Positions 52,047-60,222 of a stretch of 64,000 nucleotides of DNA are shown here, one piece after another. The stretch is taken from positions 1 through 64,000 of the forward strand of contig CADBSO010000097.1 in assembly GCA_902797395.1 (NCBI GenBank), written 5' to 3'. Source of the stretch: an uncultured Spirochaetales bacterium (GTDB taxonomy: Bacteria; Spirochaetota; Spirochaetia; Sphaerochaetales; Sphaerochaetaceae). Numbering within the stretch: position 1 is the stretch's first letter; each line of letters opens with the position of its first letter. The translations under genes and the position numbers were made by a program. Below the pieces are notes generated by a model. It was not told the origin of the DNA and made no database searches. It saw only the letters and a program-made list of their open reading frames with translations.

Positions 52047-53426
52047 TTACAAATGCTCTCCAACGGCTTTGTTGCTATTATCCAGATTGATTACATTCAC
52101 ACCGCCGCCTTCTATGCTTTTTTCGGTCACGACGGTTTTCTTGTGTCCCGGAGATGAGGGGAGATCGAACATGGTCTCCAGCATGAGGTTTTCGAATATG
52201 CTTCTGATTCCTCTTGCGCCGGTTTTCTGGTCAATGGCTTTTTTCGCTATTGCCTTTATTGCGGCATCTTCGAACTCGAGTTCCGTATCATCCATTTTGA
52301 GCATTTCCGTAAATTGCTTTATTATGGAGTTTTTAGGCTTTGTCATGATATCCACTATCTGATCTTCGGTAAGTTCGTTCAGACAGGCGGTCACAGGCAG
52401 TCTTCCTATGAATTCCGGTATCAATCCGAAGTGGATGAGATCGTCCGGGAGTATCTGTGAATAAAGCTTTTCGTAGTTCTTGTCATCGTCATTCTCCAGC
52501 GTTGCGCCGAACCCCATTCCGGATGAAGCCACACGCTTTTCGATAATTTTCTCCAGCCCTACGAACGCTCCGCCGCATATGAACAGGATGTTTGAAGTGT
52601 TTATTTTCAGCATTTCCTGATTCGGATGCTTGCGTCCTCCCTGCGGTGGCACTGATGCTATGGTTCCTTCTATTATTTTCAGGAGCGCTTGCTGAACACC
52701 TTCTCCGGAGACGTCTCTGGTTATTGACACGTTTTCGCTCTTTTTGGCTATCTTATCGATTTCATCAATGAAGATTATTCCGTTTTCAGCTTTTTTGATG
52801 TTTCCATTGGCGTTTTGAATGAGCTTGAGCAGGATGTTTTCCACATCTTCTCCAACATACCCAGCTTCCGTAAGGGTAGTGGCATCTCCTATGGCAAATG
52901 GCACATTCAGTCTTCTGGCAAGAGTTTTCGCCAAAAGCGTCTTTCCGCTTCCGGTAGGTCCGATCAGCAGTATATTGGATTTATCTATCTCTATGGCTTC
53001 GGTTCTTATCTCGGTTTTGTCCGTTTTCTTTTCGGCTTCTCCGAAAAATGTGGAATCGCTCTGGCCCGAGGAATGTCCCGGCTCCTTTATCTTCTCGCGC
53101 TTGATTCTCTTGTAGTGATTATACACGGCGACGGAAAGTATCTTCTTCGCTTTTTCCTGACCTATCACATAATCATCAAGAAATTCCTTTATTTCTCTCG
53201 GCGTCGGAAGCTTGTCCTTCAGAAAATCGAAATTGGAATTGCCGAATTCGTTGAGATTCGGATCCACATTTTTCTGCCCGTCCATCTTGTCCAGTATGTC
53301 ACAGCATTGATGAGCACAGCTTTTGCAGATGGCGACTTCGACTCTCGGCGAGTATACGAGCTGGTTGTCTTCAGTGGCGGCAGAGCCGCAGAATGAGCAT
53401 CTTTTCTCTTTTTTCAGAATCGGCAT
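52047..53426 (-). CDS. clpX: ClpX, ATP-dependent unfoldase of ClpXP
   Basis: 459 aa, slightly longer than usual. The N-terminal zinc domain has Cys10, 13, 34 and 37 (RCSFCG...ICKSC). AAA+ motifs: Walker A GPTGSGKT, Walker [11 protein letters not shown], pore loop GYVG in [11 protein letters not shown], and RSIFENLM sensor-2 region. The IGF loop that docks on ClpP reads GFGA in [11 protein letters not shown], a variant place worth checking. Extra residues lie between the zinc domain and the Walker A (about 105-135). The stop of clpP precedes its ATG by 1 nt, so the two are coupled. Own terminator. Confidence 0.97.
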   Translation of the reverse strand: MPILKKEKRCSFCGSAATEDNQLVYSPRVEVAICKSCAHQCCDILDKMDGQKNVDPNLNEFGNSNFDFLKDKLPTPREIKEFLDDYVIGQEKAKKILSVAVYNHYKRIKREKIKEPGHSSGQSDSTFFGEAEKKTDKTEIRTEAIEIDKSNILLIGPTGSGKTLLAKTLARRLNVPFAIGDATTLTEAGYVGEDVENILLKLIQNANGNIKKAENGIIFIDEIDKIAKKSENVSITRDVSGEGVQQALLKIIEGTIASVPPQGGRKHPNQEMLKINTSNILFICGGAFVGLEKIIEKRVASSGMGFGATLENDDDKNYEKLYSQILPDDLIHFGLIPEFIGRLPVTACLNELTEDQIVDIMTKPKNSIIKQFTEMLKMDDTELEFEDAAIKAIAKKAIDQKTGARGIRSIFENLMLETMFDLPSSPGHKKTVVTEKSIEGGGVNVINLDNSNKAVGEHL

Positions 53427-53427
53427 C

Positions 53428-54030
53428 TTACTTTTCCCCTGTCTTGTTCTTTCTGATCAGTATTTCATCCGCTATGCCGTAGGCTATCGCCTCTTGCGCG
53501 CTCAGAAAGTAATCGCGCTGGATGTCTTTTTCTATCTGGTCTGCCGTTTTGTTGCAATCTGATGCGAGATAGCCTACCAGTATCTTTTTCAATCTGATGA
53601 GCTCATTCGCTTGGATGCGGACATCAGATGCCTGGCCTTCAACACCACCGAACGGCTGGTGTATCATAACTCGTGAAGAGGGGAGCAGGTATCTGCCGCC
53701 TTTCGTTCCCGATGCGAGAATGGTCGCGGCCATTGATGCGGCTTGACCTATGCATATTGTCTTCACGGGACTGTTGATGTATTTTATCGTATCGTATATG
53801 GCCAGACCCGCTGTTACGCTTCCGCCCGGGGAGTTTATGTAGAGGTTTATGTCCTTTTTGGGGCTTTCCTGCTCTAGAAACAGAAGCTGGGCGATAATCA
53901 GATCGGCTGTTTGGTCATTGATTTCGCCGTCTAGAAAGATGATTCTTTCCTTTAGAAGCTTTGAGAATATGTCGTATGTTTTTTCTCCGATTCCGGATCT
54001 TTCTACGATGTATGGTATGAAATTTGACAA
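53428..54030 (-). CDS. clpP: ClpP protease subunit
   Basis: 200 aa serine protease of ClpXP. Catalytic Ser99 (GQAASMAA) and His124 (MIHQPFGG) are in place, and the expected Asp follows near residue 173 ([13 protein letters not shown]). The start at 54030 is TTG, giving [13 protein letters not shown], the usual ClpP N-terminus; AAGGAG lies 7 nt upstream. The longer frame to 54051 starts inside that ribosome-binding region. Coupled to clpX downstream. The gap to tig upstream is 347 nt and holds repeat B5. Confidence 0.96.
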   Translation of the reverse strand: MSNFIPYIVERSGIGEKTYDIFSKLLKERIIFLDGEINDQTADLIIAQLLFLEQESPKKDINLYINSPGGSVTAGLAIYDTIKYINSPVKTICIGQAASMAATILASGTKGGRYLLPSSRVMIHQPFGGVEGQASDVRIQANELIRLKKILVGYLASDCNKTADQIEKDIQRDYFLSAQEAIAYGIADEILIRKNKTGEK

Positions 54031-54097
54031 ATCGTTTCTCCTTTTCTGCAAAGCCGGAATATCTTTTCTGCTGACTGCCGGCTTATTGGTTTTAGCG

Positions 54098-54248
54098 CGC
54101 CATCAAAAAACTGTCGTCTGGAGAGCGCCTATGTGTTCCAGATGCGGAAAGACGCCGGAAAACCGCAATATGGTTTTGCGGTTTTCGGGTGGATCTCAGA
54201 CCTGAAAGGCATGTGTGAATCGGACTCCAAGGCTTTTGGAGATGCCTT
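54098..54248. repeat. Family B palindromic repeat, copy B5
   Basis: Occupies the tig-clpP gap. Left GCGCCATCAAAAAACTGTCG then CTGGAGAGCGCC; right GAATCGGACTCCAAGGC then TTTTGGAGATGCC. The centre has an AAAACCGCAA/TTGCGGTTTT hairpin like the one in copy A1. The remaining 130 bases before tig show only short GGACAAT/ATGTCC-type pairs. Confidence 0.55.
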
Positions 54249-54377
54249 TTGAAAATTGCCCGGACGCAGAATCGGCTTTTATCGCGTTTCGCGTCCGATT
54301 AATTTCCAAAAGCCCTAAGCAGGACAATTGCATTCTGATGTCCTTCGGACTTTTGGAAATGCGGCTGATCGCCCGAA

Positions 54378-55844
54378 TCAGGCTTTATCTGACTCCGCTT
54401 CAGCCTTGCTGTCTTCGGTTTTGCTGTCTTCTGCTTTGGCCTTGCTGGATTCCTTTTTGGACTTTGCCGGGCTTTTCTTGCTCTCGGACTTGCCTTCGGA
54501 TTCGGATTCCGTTTTCTCATCCTCAAGGTATTTTCCGGAGATGTAATCCTCGTAGGTTATCTCCTTCTTGCCTTTCTTGAGGTTGTTGTTCTCGATGAGA
54601 TAGTCAATCGTAGCGGAGAAATCCATTTGATCCCTTATGGAATTCTCGATGCGCTTTTTCATTTCCTCGTCAGTGTCTTCGCTTATTTGCTTCTCAAGCA
54701 TCGCCTTGACTTTCTCGTCATCCGCCTTGATCGATTCCGCTTTCTCGACGGCATCGATTATGAGCCTGATTTTGATTGATTTCTCAACATCCGCTCTCCA
54801 TGGGGATGTGAAACTTGCCTTGGACTGTCCGATTTTGGTGAGGAACTTCTCGAAATCCTTGGAGGACATGTTGTATTGGCCTGCGGCTCTTCTGAATCCC
54901 AATTCAGTTTCGTATGCTATCATGGATTCCGGAATCGCTATGTTCGTGCTTTCAAGTATCTTGTCGCAGACGGCCGTGAGCTTTGTGTCCTTCATCCTTT
55001 CGTCGAGATCATCGGAGATCTGTTTTTTGATTCCTGCTTTGAGATCGGCGACGGTTTTATATTCGCTCTTTATGTCTTGCGCGAACTCATCGTTCACATC
55101 GGGAAGCTCCTTGACCTTTATTGTTTTGATGGCGACTTTTATTTTGATGTCGTCATCTCCGCTTTTTTTGACGAATTCCTTTTCATCGCCTTCCTTCAGT
55201 CCGATCACATCATCATCGAATTGGTAGATGTTCTTCTTTTCTCCTACGGTGAATGTGAAATCGCTGATCTTCCTGCCGGTTCCTTCTTCGCCTTCCTTTC
55301 CGATGACCTCGTAGTCGAGCGTAACCAGATCTCCATTTGCGATTTCCGCGCCATCGCCCTTGGTTTTCACTATAGAGTTCTGGTTCCTGTATCTCTCTAT
55401 TTCGCCGGCGACCATCTCATCTGAAACGACGACATTCGGAATCTCCACATCCAATCCCTTGTATTTTTCAAGCTTGATTTCCGGTGTTATATCGTATCTG
55501 ATTTTGAAGCTGATATCCTGTTCTTTTTTGAATGGAAGCAGCTTGTCATTATCCACGATTTCGGGTGTGGAATAGGGGAGGGCCCTCAACGATTCGTCAA
55601 CATTTTCGAACAATGACGATATGCTGTTGTTCATTGCCTCGAAGCATGAATCCCTGAGCACTTCCTCACCTATTTTGGCTTCGAGGACATTCATGGGAGC
55701 CTTGCCCTTTCTGAAACCGGGCAAAGTGATCTGCTTCTGATATTTCGCCAATGTCGCGTCATAGACTTTTTTGATGTCTTCCCATGTTGTAAGGAGTTCC
55801 GCTTCGGCTCTGTTCTCGCTAATCTTAGTTGCTTTGTTTTCCAT
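54378..55844 (-). CDS. tig: Trigger factor, with extended acidic/Lys-Ser tail
   Basis: 488 aa. Ribosome-associated chaperone and prolyl isomerase. The N-terminal ribosome-binding signature appears as GFRKGKAPMNVLEAK (usual GFRxGKxP), the PPIase domain runs about 150-240 (DLVTLDYEVIGKEGEEGTGR), and the C-terminal helical domain ends near 445. A tail of about 40 residues rich in Ser, Lys, Glu and Asp (KSESKKSPAKSKKESSKAKA) follows, which ordinary trigger factors lack. Ribosome-binding site AAGGATAGG. The promoter uses the left tip of repeat A1 as its -35. Order tig-clpP-clpX is the common one. Confidence 0.95.
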   Translation of the reverse strand: MENKATKISENRAEAELLTTWEDIKKVYDATLAKYQKQITLPGFRKGKAPMNVLEAKIGEEVLRDSCFEAMNNSISSLFENVDESLRALPYSTPEIVDNDKLLPFKKEQDISFKIRYDITPEIKLEKYKGLDVEIPNVVVSDEMVAGEIERYRNQNSIVKTKGDGAEIANGDLVTLDYEVIGKEGEEGTGRKISDFTFTVGEKKNIYQFDDDVIGLKEGDEKEFVKKSGDDDIKIKVAIKTIKVKELPDVNDEFAQDIKSEYKTVADLKAGIKKQISDDLDERMKDTKLTAVCDKILESTNIAIPESMIAYETELGFRRAAGQYNMSSKDFEKFLTKIGQSKASFTSPWRADVEKSIKIRLIIDAVEKAESIKADDEKVKAMLEKQISEDTDEEMKKRIENSIRDQMDFSATIDYLIENNNLKKGKKEITYEDYISGKYLEDEKTESESEGKSESKKSPAKSKKESSKAKAEDSKTEDSKAEAESDKA

Positions 55845-55966
55845 ATCCTATCCTTATTGGGCTGCTTCCGATCGGAACAGCCTTTGGTTTGAGAGCGCTT
55901 TTGAAACCGGCTGCGGCAATGCGCGACGCGGTTTCATGATATGTCGCATCCCGTAGTATTCTATAT

Positions 55967-55994
55967 ATTATAAATATATTCGAGGTTTTTTCAA
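55967..55994 (-). promoter_or_regulatory. Promoter of tig, -35 inside repeat A1
   Basis: Minus strand: TTGAAA (complement of 55989-55994), 16-nt spacer, TATAAT (complement of 55967-55972). TTGAAA belongs to the terminal GAGTTTTGAAAAAACCTC of the repeat read outward. Transcript start near 55960, leader about 115 nt. Confidence 0.65.
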
Positions 55995-56150
55995 AACTCT
56001 TCCTTTCATGCTGTTCGCTCTTTTGAACTAGGACGCAAATCCGATGGATTCTCCTTGAAAACCGCAAAATGCATGCGGTATTTCAGTATTTGCGGTTTTC
56101 TTGAAAATGCCCTGGTTTAAAATAGGCTTCGCATCATTTTGAAATGGGTT
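55982..56150. repeat. Family A palindromic repeat, copy A1
   Basis: Left tip GAGGTTTTTTCAAAACTC, then CATGCTGTTCGCTCTTTTGA; right arm CCTGGTTTAAAATAGGCTTC then GCATCATTTTGAAATGGGTT, partial complements of each other. The centre contains AAAACCGCAAA/TTTGCGGTTTT. The right tip (TTTTGAAAAAACC) is missing and is replaced by repeat C1. The gene gap 55845-56548 consists of this element, C1, a unique stretch (56201-56370) and B6. Confidence 0.75.
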
Positions 56151-56200
56151 GGCTATGTCCGAATATGTTTATTCTGCCATATCCAGTCGCCGGATATGCG
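56151..56200. repeat. Family C 50-bp repeat, copy C1
   Basis: Starts GGCTATGTCCGAATA and ends with the hairpin CATATCC/GGATATG then CG. It matches 63906-63955 at 47 of 50 positions. It is directly joined to the right arm of A1. Confidence 0.8.
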
Positions 56201-56370
56201 TCATTGTCTTGTTGTCAGTTTTCGGATGCGAGCGGATTGCTGGCGGATGCAGTTTTGCCGAATCGGTGTGATGCTGCGCCGGCATTTTGAAAAACCCGTT
56301 TGATTTGTTAAAATAAAATCGGTGGGTTACCCGGAAATTCCATGCATAGCCTTTTCCGGGATTGCTTTCG

Positions 56371-56533
56371 GGCGCTTCCAAAGACCTGCCGTCTGGAGAA
56401 ATTGCGGATTTCGGATGTGGAATGACATCGGAAATCCGTTCGGCAATGTCGGTCTTTGCTGTTTTTTCGGATAGTTTTTCATCAGACTTGAATGGCTTGC
56501 GCGAAAATGGATTTTGAGGGTTCGGAAGCGCTC
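56371..56533. repeat. Family B palindromic repeat, copy B6
   Basis: Left GGCGCTTCCAAAGACC then TGCCGTCTGGAG; right GGTTCGGAAGCGCTC. It ends 15 nt before the next ATG, so that gene's ribosome-binding site (GAGGGGAA) sits at the repeat boundary. Confidence 0.45.
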
Positions 56534-56548
56534 TTTTGAGGGGAACAT

Positions 56549-57511
56549 ATGAAGAGAATATTGTGCTTTAGCATCATTTACATGGCGATTGCCGCCGCGG
56601 CTTTTTCCGGTTCGCAGGCTACCGCTGCAACGCATATGCCGTCTGGCGCCGCTTCCGCAAGCGGTTCCTCATCCGCATCCGGTTCGGTTTCGTCCGCGTC
56701 TGCGGCTCATTCCGCTCATGTGTCTTCCGCCGCTCCTGCGACATACGCTGATCATGTTGAGGCAGATGCGCCCTCATCCGATTCCTCCGGGTCCGTGCGC
56801 TCGGAGGCCGTGTCTTCGCCTTCGTTGAAATCGTCATCATATGACTCTGGTTCGACATCATCGGTCAAAAATGTGGATATCGGCAAATATTCGTTTCTTT
56901 CGGAATATGCCGCATCGGAATCCGCAGGCGGCGGCGTCGTATTCAGAAGCATAAAGAATGACAGGCTTCATGTGGGTTTGTCGTTCGGTTCTTTTCTGCT
57001 ATTCGACGGTTCGGAGGGCAGATCAGATGACGGCTACTTGAGCAGGGAGGATTCCGCCAAGCATTATATAGGCTTGAGCGTTGCCGGAAAGCTTGGAGCG
57101 CTGAATGCGATGGCCGGAATTCATCTGACATATAATGCGCATTATCTTCCGATAGTGGCTTCCGTAGGTTATGATATTGAGATATCATCGGGAAGTTCGA
57201 ATTTCAGGGACACCTATTATATGCGCGATCCGAGCGCCATATCAAATCTCGGCTCCTCGGCGGAGCTTGAGACGGTATACCTTACGGTTGGCGTTTCCAG
57301 TGTGAATGCCATTCCCCTCTCATCAAGATACTCGTTCACAACATCGCTTATGGCTGATGTCGGCGGCTCGATAGCCATTCCGGGGGCTTCTTATCTTACG
57401 CTGAATGTCAGGTTCTCGTTTGGATGGGGGCATCTTTTCAGCAGGATTCTGGATCGTAGGGATTTTCTTGCCATGAATATCATGATTAGCGCCAGCATTA
57501 ATGTGCTGTAG
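56549..57511 (+). CDS. Predicted outer-membrane barrel with Ser/Ala-rich N-terminal linker
   Basis: 320 aa. Signal peptide (cleavage expected near AFSG, about residue 20). Residues 25-105 are almost only Ala, Ser, Gly, His and Asp (ASASGSSSASGSVSSASAAH), a flexible linker. From about 115 a beta-rich domain with alternating strands (RLHVGLSFGSFLLF, HYIGLSVAGKLGALNAMAGI, LTLNVRFSFGWG, MNIMISASINVL) suggests an eight-strand-type barrel. Family not recognised. The ribosome-binding site is GAGGGG, 5 nt from ATG. A terminator follows. Confidence 0.7.
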   Translation: MKRILCFSIIYMAIAAAAFSGSQATAATHMPSGAASASGSSSASGSVSSASAAHSAHVSSAAPATYADHVEADAPSSDSSGSVRSEAVSSPSLKSSSYDSGSTSSVKNVDIGKYSFLSEYAASESAGGGVVFRSIKNDRLHVGLSFGSFLLFDGSEGRSDDGYLSREDSAKHYIGLSVAGKLGALNAMAGIHLTYNAHYLPIVASVGYDIEISSGSSNFRDTYYMRDPSAISNLGSSAELETVYLTVGVSSVNAIPLSSRYSFTTSLMADVGGSIAIPGASYLTLNVRFSFGWGHLFSRILDRRDFLAMNIMISASINVL

Positions 57512-57579
57512 GGCTTTCGCCAGGGAGCTGGCTGAAGGGTTTCCGAAACCCTTGAAGTCAAATGTTTTTCGGAGCTTGA

Positions 57580-57623
57580 GCTCTGCCGAATCGCTGCGTG
57601 CGGTTTGGCAGAGCATTTTTTTT
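57580..57623 (+). terminator. Rho-independent terminator
   Basis: GCTCTGCC / GGCAGAGC arms followed by A and eight T. A further small hairpin GGGTTTCCGAAACCC lies just upstream (57537-57551). Confidence 0.88.
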
Positions 57624-57670
57624 GCAATTGAAATGCGTTTTGAATATAATAGGAAAATTATTTTTTTGGC

Positions 57671-57839
57671 GAGGTTTGCTTAAATTTCTTTCTTTATGCT
57701 GCTTGCTTTTTCGAATCAGGCATAAACTTGCGGACTTACCTCAAAAACGCGTGGATGCGAATAGCGCTCGCGTTTTTCAGAGAGTATCCTGATTCGGAAT
57801 GGTCATCGCACTATTTTGAAACTGATTATGAAAAACCTT
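57671..57839. repeat. Family A palindromic repeat, copy A3 (diverged)
   Basis: Left GAGGTTTGCTTAAATTTC then ATGCTGCTTGCTTTTTCGA; right CCTGATTCGGAATGG then CATCGCACTATTTTGAAAC and the tip ATGAAAAACCTTG. The centre has an AAAACGCG..CGCGTTTT pair. It fills the rest of the 350-bp gap before asnA; the tip no longer holds a good -35. Confidence 0.55.
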
Positions 57840-57861
57840 GTGAGCTTCCAAGGAGGGGTAT

Positions 57862-58896
57862 ATGGCAAGAATTTTTCCGGAAGGCTATAAGCCTGTATTG
57901 AATTCCAGACAAACCGAAAGCGCGATCAAATTTATCAAGGAGACATTTGAGAGGGAGCTTTCAGGTGAGCTTAAGCTTTCGCGCGTTACCGCGCCGATGT
58001 TCGTGGAACAGGGGACCGGCATTAACGACGATTTGTCCGGCTGGGAGCGTTCCGTGAAGTTCTCGGTATCCAAGCTTGGCGGTCGCAACATGGAGATAGT
58101 TCATTCTCTTGCGAAATGGAAGAGGATGGTTTTGGCTGATGAGAAATTTGATCAAGGCACCGGATTGTATACGGATATGAATGCGATAAGGGCGGATGAT
58201 GATGTGGATAACATCCATTCGATTTATGTGGACCAGTGGGATTGGGAGCGCGTCATTGACAGATCGGAATACAACTTGGATTTTCTGAAGAAGATCGTAA
58301 CGAAAATATATTCGGCTCTCAAGAGGACCGAGTTTCTCGTATGCCAGCATTGGACATCCTTGAGCTATAGGCTTGCGCGGGATATAACTTTTGTTCATTC
58401 GGAGGATGCTCAGAGGGAATATCCAGACTTGACTCCCGAGCAGCGCGAGAGAAAGCTTGCGGAAAAGTACGGAGCGGTATTTGTAATAGGAATCGGAGGA
58501 AAGCTTGCGGATGGAAAGCCGCATGGCATGCGTTCTCCTGATTATGACAACTGGACTGAGGACACTGGAAATGGCCACAAAGGCTTAAATGGGGATATAA
58601 TAGTCTGGGATGATGTGCGCAAGGATAGCCTCGAGCTCAGCAGCATGGGCATAAGGGTGGATGACAAGAGCCTTCTTCTTCAGCTGAAGATTTCCGAGAA
58701 AGAGGAGCGCAAGGATTTGTATTGGCACAAGCGGTTGCTTGCTGGTGATTTTCCGCTTACAATAGGCGGCGGATTGGGTCAGAGCAGAGTGTGCATGTTC
58801 CTTCTTCACAAGGCCCATATTGGAGAGGTGCAATCTTCTGTCTGGAGCGAGGAAACTCTTAAGGAAGCCGAATCGATTGGCGTGAAAATACTCTAG
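57862..58896 (+). CDS. asnA: Aspartate-ammonia ligase (asparagine synthetase A)
   Basis: 344 aa, normal length. Makes asparagine from aspartate, ATP and ammonia; cytoplasmic, related to class II aminoacyl-tRNA synthetases. APMFVEQGTGINDDLSG, the WKR block (HSLAKWKRMVL), GTGLYTDMNAIRADDD and the C-terminal GGGLGQSRVCMFLLHKAHIG are diagnostic. AAGGAGG lies 7 nt before the ATG. A strong terminator follows. Confidence 0.97.
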   Translation: MARIFPEGYKPVLNSRQTESAIKFIKETFERELSGELKLSRVTAPMFVEQGTGINDDLSGWERSVKFSVSKLGGRNMEIVHSLAKWKRMVLADEKFDQGTGLYTDMNAIRADDDVDNIHSIYVDQWDWERVIDRSEYNLDFLKKIVTKIYSALKRTEFLVCQHWTSLSYRLARDITFVHSEDAQREYPDLTPEQRERKLAEKYGAVFVIGIGGKLADGKPHGMRSPDYDNWTEDTGNGHKGLNGDIIVWDDVRKDSLELSSMGIRVDDKSLLLQLKISEKEERKDLYWHKRLLAGDFPLTIGGGLGQSRVCMFLLHKAHIGEVQSSVWSEETLKEAESIGVKIL

Positions 58897-58932
58897 GGGT
58901 CTTACGGCATTTTAGAAGCGTCCTAAAATTTG

Positions 58933-58980
58933 CCAGTTGCTTTCCGATGCGTTCTGCGTCGGAGGGCAACTGGTATTTTA
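58933..58980 (+). terminator. Hairpin terminator of asnA
   Basis: Outer stem CCAGTTGC / GCAACTGG, inner stem CCGATGC / GCGTCGG, then TATTTTAAA. The stem is long and the T-run modest. Confidence 0.7.
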
Positions 58981-58987
58981 AATTGCA

Positions 58988-59207
58988 GAGGCTTTTTCAA
59001 AACTCCTTCCTTCACGATGCTCGCTCTTTTGGACCAGAGCTTCATTTTTTCTCTTCTCAAGAAAAAATGCCAATGGATTCTTCGAGAAATGTTTTTTCTC
59101 GAGAAGAGAAAAAACACTAATACATACAGTATTCGCGATTTTTTCGAAGAATGCCCTGGTTCAAAATAGACTTCGCATCATTTTGAAATGAGTTTTGAAA
59201 AAACCTC
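58988..59207. repeat. Family A palindromic repeat, copy A2 (full length)
   Basis: 220 bp, both tips intact: GAGGCTTTTTCAAAACTC at the left and GAGTTTTGAAAAAACCTC at the right match as inverted repeats at 17 of 18 positions. The second arm pair is GATGCTCGCTCTTTTGGACC on the left and GGTTCAAAATAGACTTCGCA on the right. The centre has a 14-bp stem TTTTTTCTCTTCTC / GAGAAGAGAAAAAA. It lies between asnA and the flavoprotein gene. The remaining bases (59208-59279) contain a GGCGC..GCGCC hairpin. Confidence 0.8.
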
Positions 59208-59279
59208 TGTAAAAAATGGCGCTTTTGAACAACAGGGTTTCAGAGGCGCCAAAAAGGTGGTTTTCAGGGGGATAGCGAT

Positions 59280-59798
59280 ATGAGAATAGTTATAATGAAC
59301 GGCAGCGGCAGGGCGAATGGGAATTCGCGCGCTTTTGCGGATGCATTCAGGAGAGGTGCTGAGAGCAAAGGCCACGAAGTGGAAACGCTGAACATAGGTT
59401 CGATGAAGATAAACGGATGCATTGGATGCGAGGGATGTCATAATCTTGGAAAAGGATGCGTGCAGAATGATGATATGCAGAAGGTTTATCCGGCGCTTGA
59501 GGATGCGGATATGATTGTTTTTGCAAGCGCAGTGCATTATTGGGGATTTACCGGACAACTGGAAAGCGCAATCACCAGATTTTATGCTATGTCCGGCATG
59601 AAGCCGAAAGCAAGGAAATATGCGCTTATACTTTCAAGCGGTTCCGAAGGCGTATATGATGGAATCATCAGTCAATACAAGGACATGGTAAAGTATTTTG
59701 GCGCTTTGGATGCGGGAATCAAAACCGTTGCAGGGGAGTGTGATCAGAAGACCAAGGATAATCTTGATTCCATGTATGAGTTCGGAGCATCAATTTAG
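59280..59798 (+). CDS. Iron-sulfur flavoprotein / NAD(P)H-dependent FMN reductase-like
   Basis: 172 aa flavodoxin-like fold. FMN phosphate loop NGSGRANGNSR near the N-terminus; compact cysteine motif C-x2-C-x2-C-x6-C at Cys47, 50, 53 and 60 (CIGCEGCHNLGKGC) typical of iron-sulfur flavoproteins of anaerobes; ASAVHYWGFTGQLESAITR is the second FMN-binding stretch. Such proteins move electrons from ferredoxin to oxygen, peroxide or other acceptors. AGGGGGA lies 6 nt before the ATG. Single-gene unit. Confidence 0.9.
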   Translation: MRIVIMNGSGRANGNSRAFADAFRRGAESKGHEVETLNIGSMKINGCIGCEGCHNLGKGCVQNDDMQKVYPALEDADMIVFASAVHYWGFTGQLESAITRFYAMSGMKPKARKYALILSSGSEGVYDGIISQYKDMVKYFGALDAGIKTVAGECDQKTKDNLDSMYEFGASI

Positions 59799-59814
59799 AA
59801 GAGTTTTTTAAAAC

Positions 59815-59844
59815 TTGACATTTTTCGTATTTTATGTTTATTAT
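59815..59844 (+). promoter_or_regulatory. Strong promoter of the small gene
   Basis: Consensus TTGACA, 18-nt spacer, TATTAT. One of the best -35 boxes in the window. Confidence 0.75.
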
Positions 59845-59883
59845 ATGGTATCACAAGAAAAGAGATGCAGGAGGATGAGTCAA

Positions 59884-60078
59884 ATGGGAATGAATTGTAA
59901 GCTTAATGGTTACTTGAATTTCACACGGAAAGGATCCTTTTCGCAGAGGGAATCTGTTGGTTTTCTTAGGGCGTCTGAGAAGGAAGCCGTTGGAATGCAG
60001 GTTCGCTTTATTCCGGGTGCTGTAGCAGGAGATATGCGTATGCTTTCTTGTTCTGTGGGAAATAAGTATACAATTTGA
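59884..60078 (+). CDS. Small protein of unknown function, autonomous gene
   Basis: 64 aa from the ATG at 59884, which has a perfect AGGAGG 9 nt upstream; an ATG at 59875 is too close to that site. The sequence has no membrane segment and is mildly basic (NGYLNFTRKGSFSQRESVGF, then VRFIPGAVAGDMRML). I do not recognise a family. It has its own consensus promoter and a long structured terminator region, so it is expected to be expressed. The transcript may instead act mainly as an RNA. Confidence 0.6.
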   Translation: MGMNCKLNGYLNFTRKGSFSQRESVGFLRASEKEAVGMQVRFIPGAVAGDMRMLSCSVGNKYTI

Positions 60079-60081
60079 GCA

Positions 60082-60189
60082 GGGACGCAGGTCTCGTTTT
60101 TCGTAGGACTTTAGCGTCCCGGCATGATAAGCCGCAGTTCGCAATTAGTTGGCGTTGGAACCAAGGTTGCGGGCTGCGGCTATTTTTTT
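60082..60189 (+). terminator. Structured 3' region with Rho-independent terminator
   Basis: Two hairpins: GGGACGC / GCGTCCC (60082-60120, long loop with further pairing) and AGCCGCAG / CTGCGGCT (60130-60181, inner CGCAA/TTGCG and TTGG/CCAA), then a run of seven T. Confidence 0.8.
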
Positions 60190-60222
60190 GTTTGTGGGGT
60201 TTTAAGGGCGTTACGATAGCAG

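Noticed and set aside
58988-59207. Family A copy A2 as an ordinary terminator
   Set aside because: asnA already has a hairpin terminator at 58933, and A2 shares extended arm sequence with other loci, which simple terminators do not.
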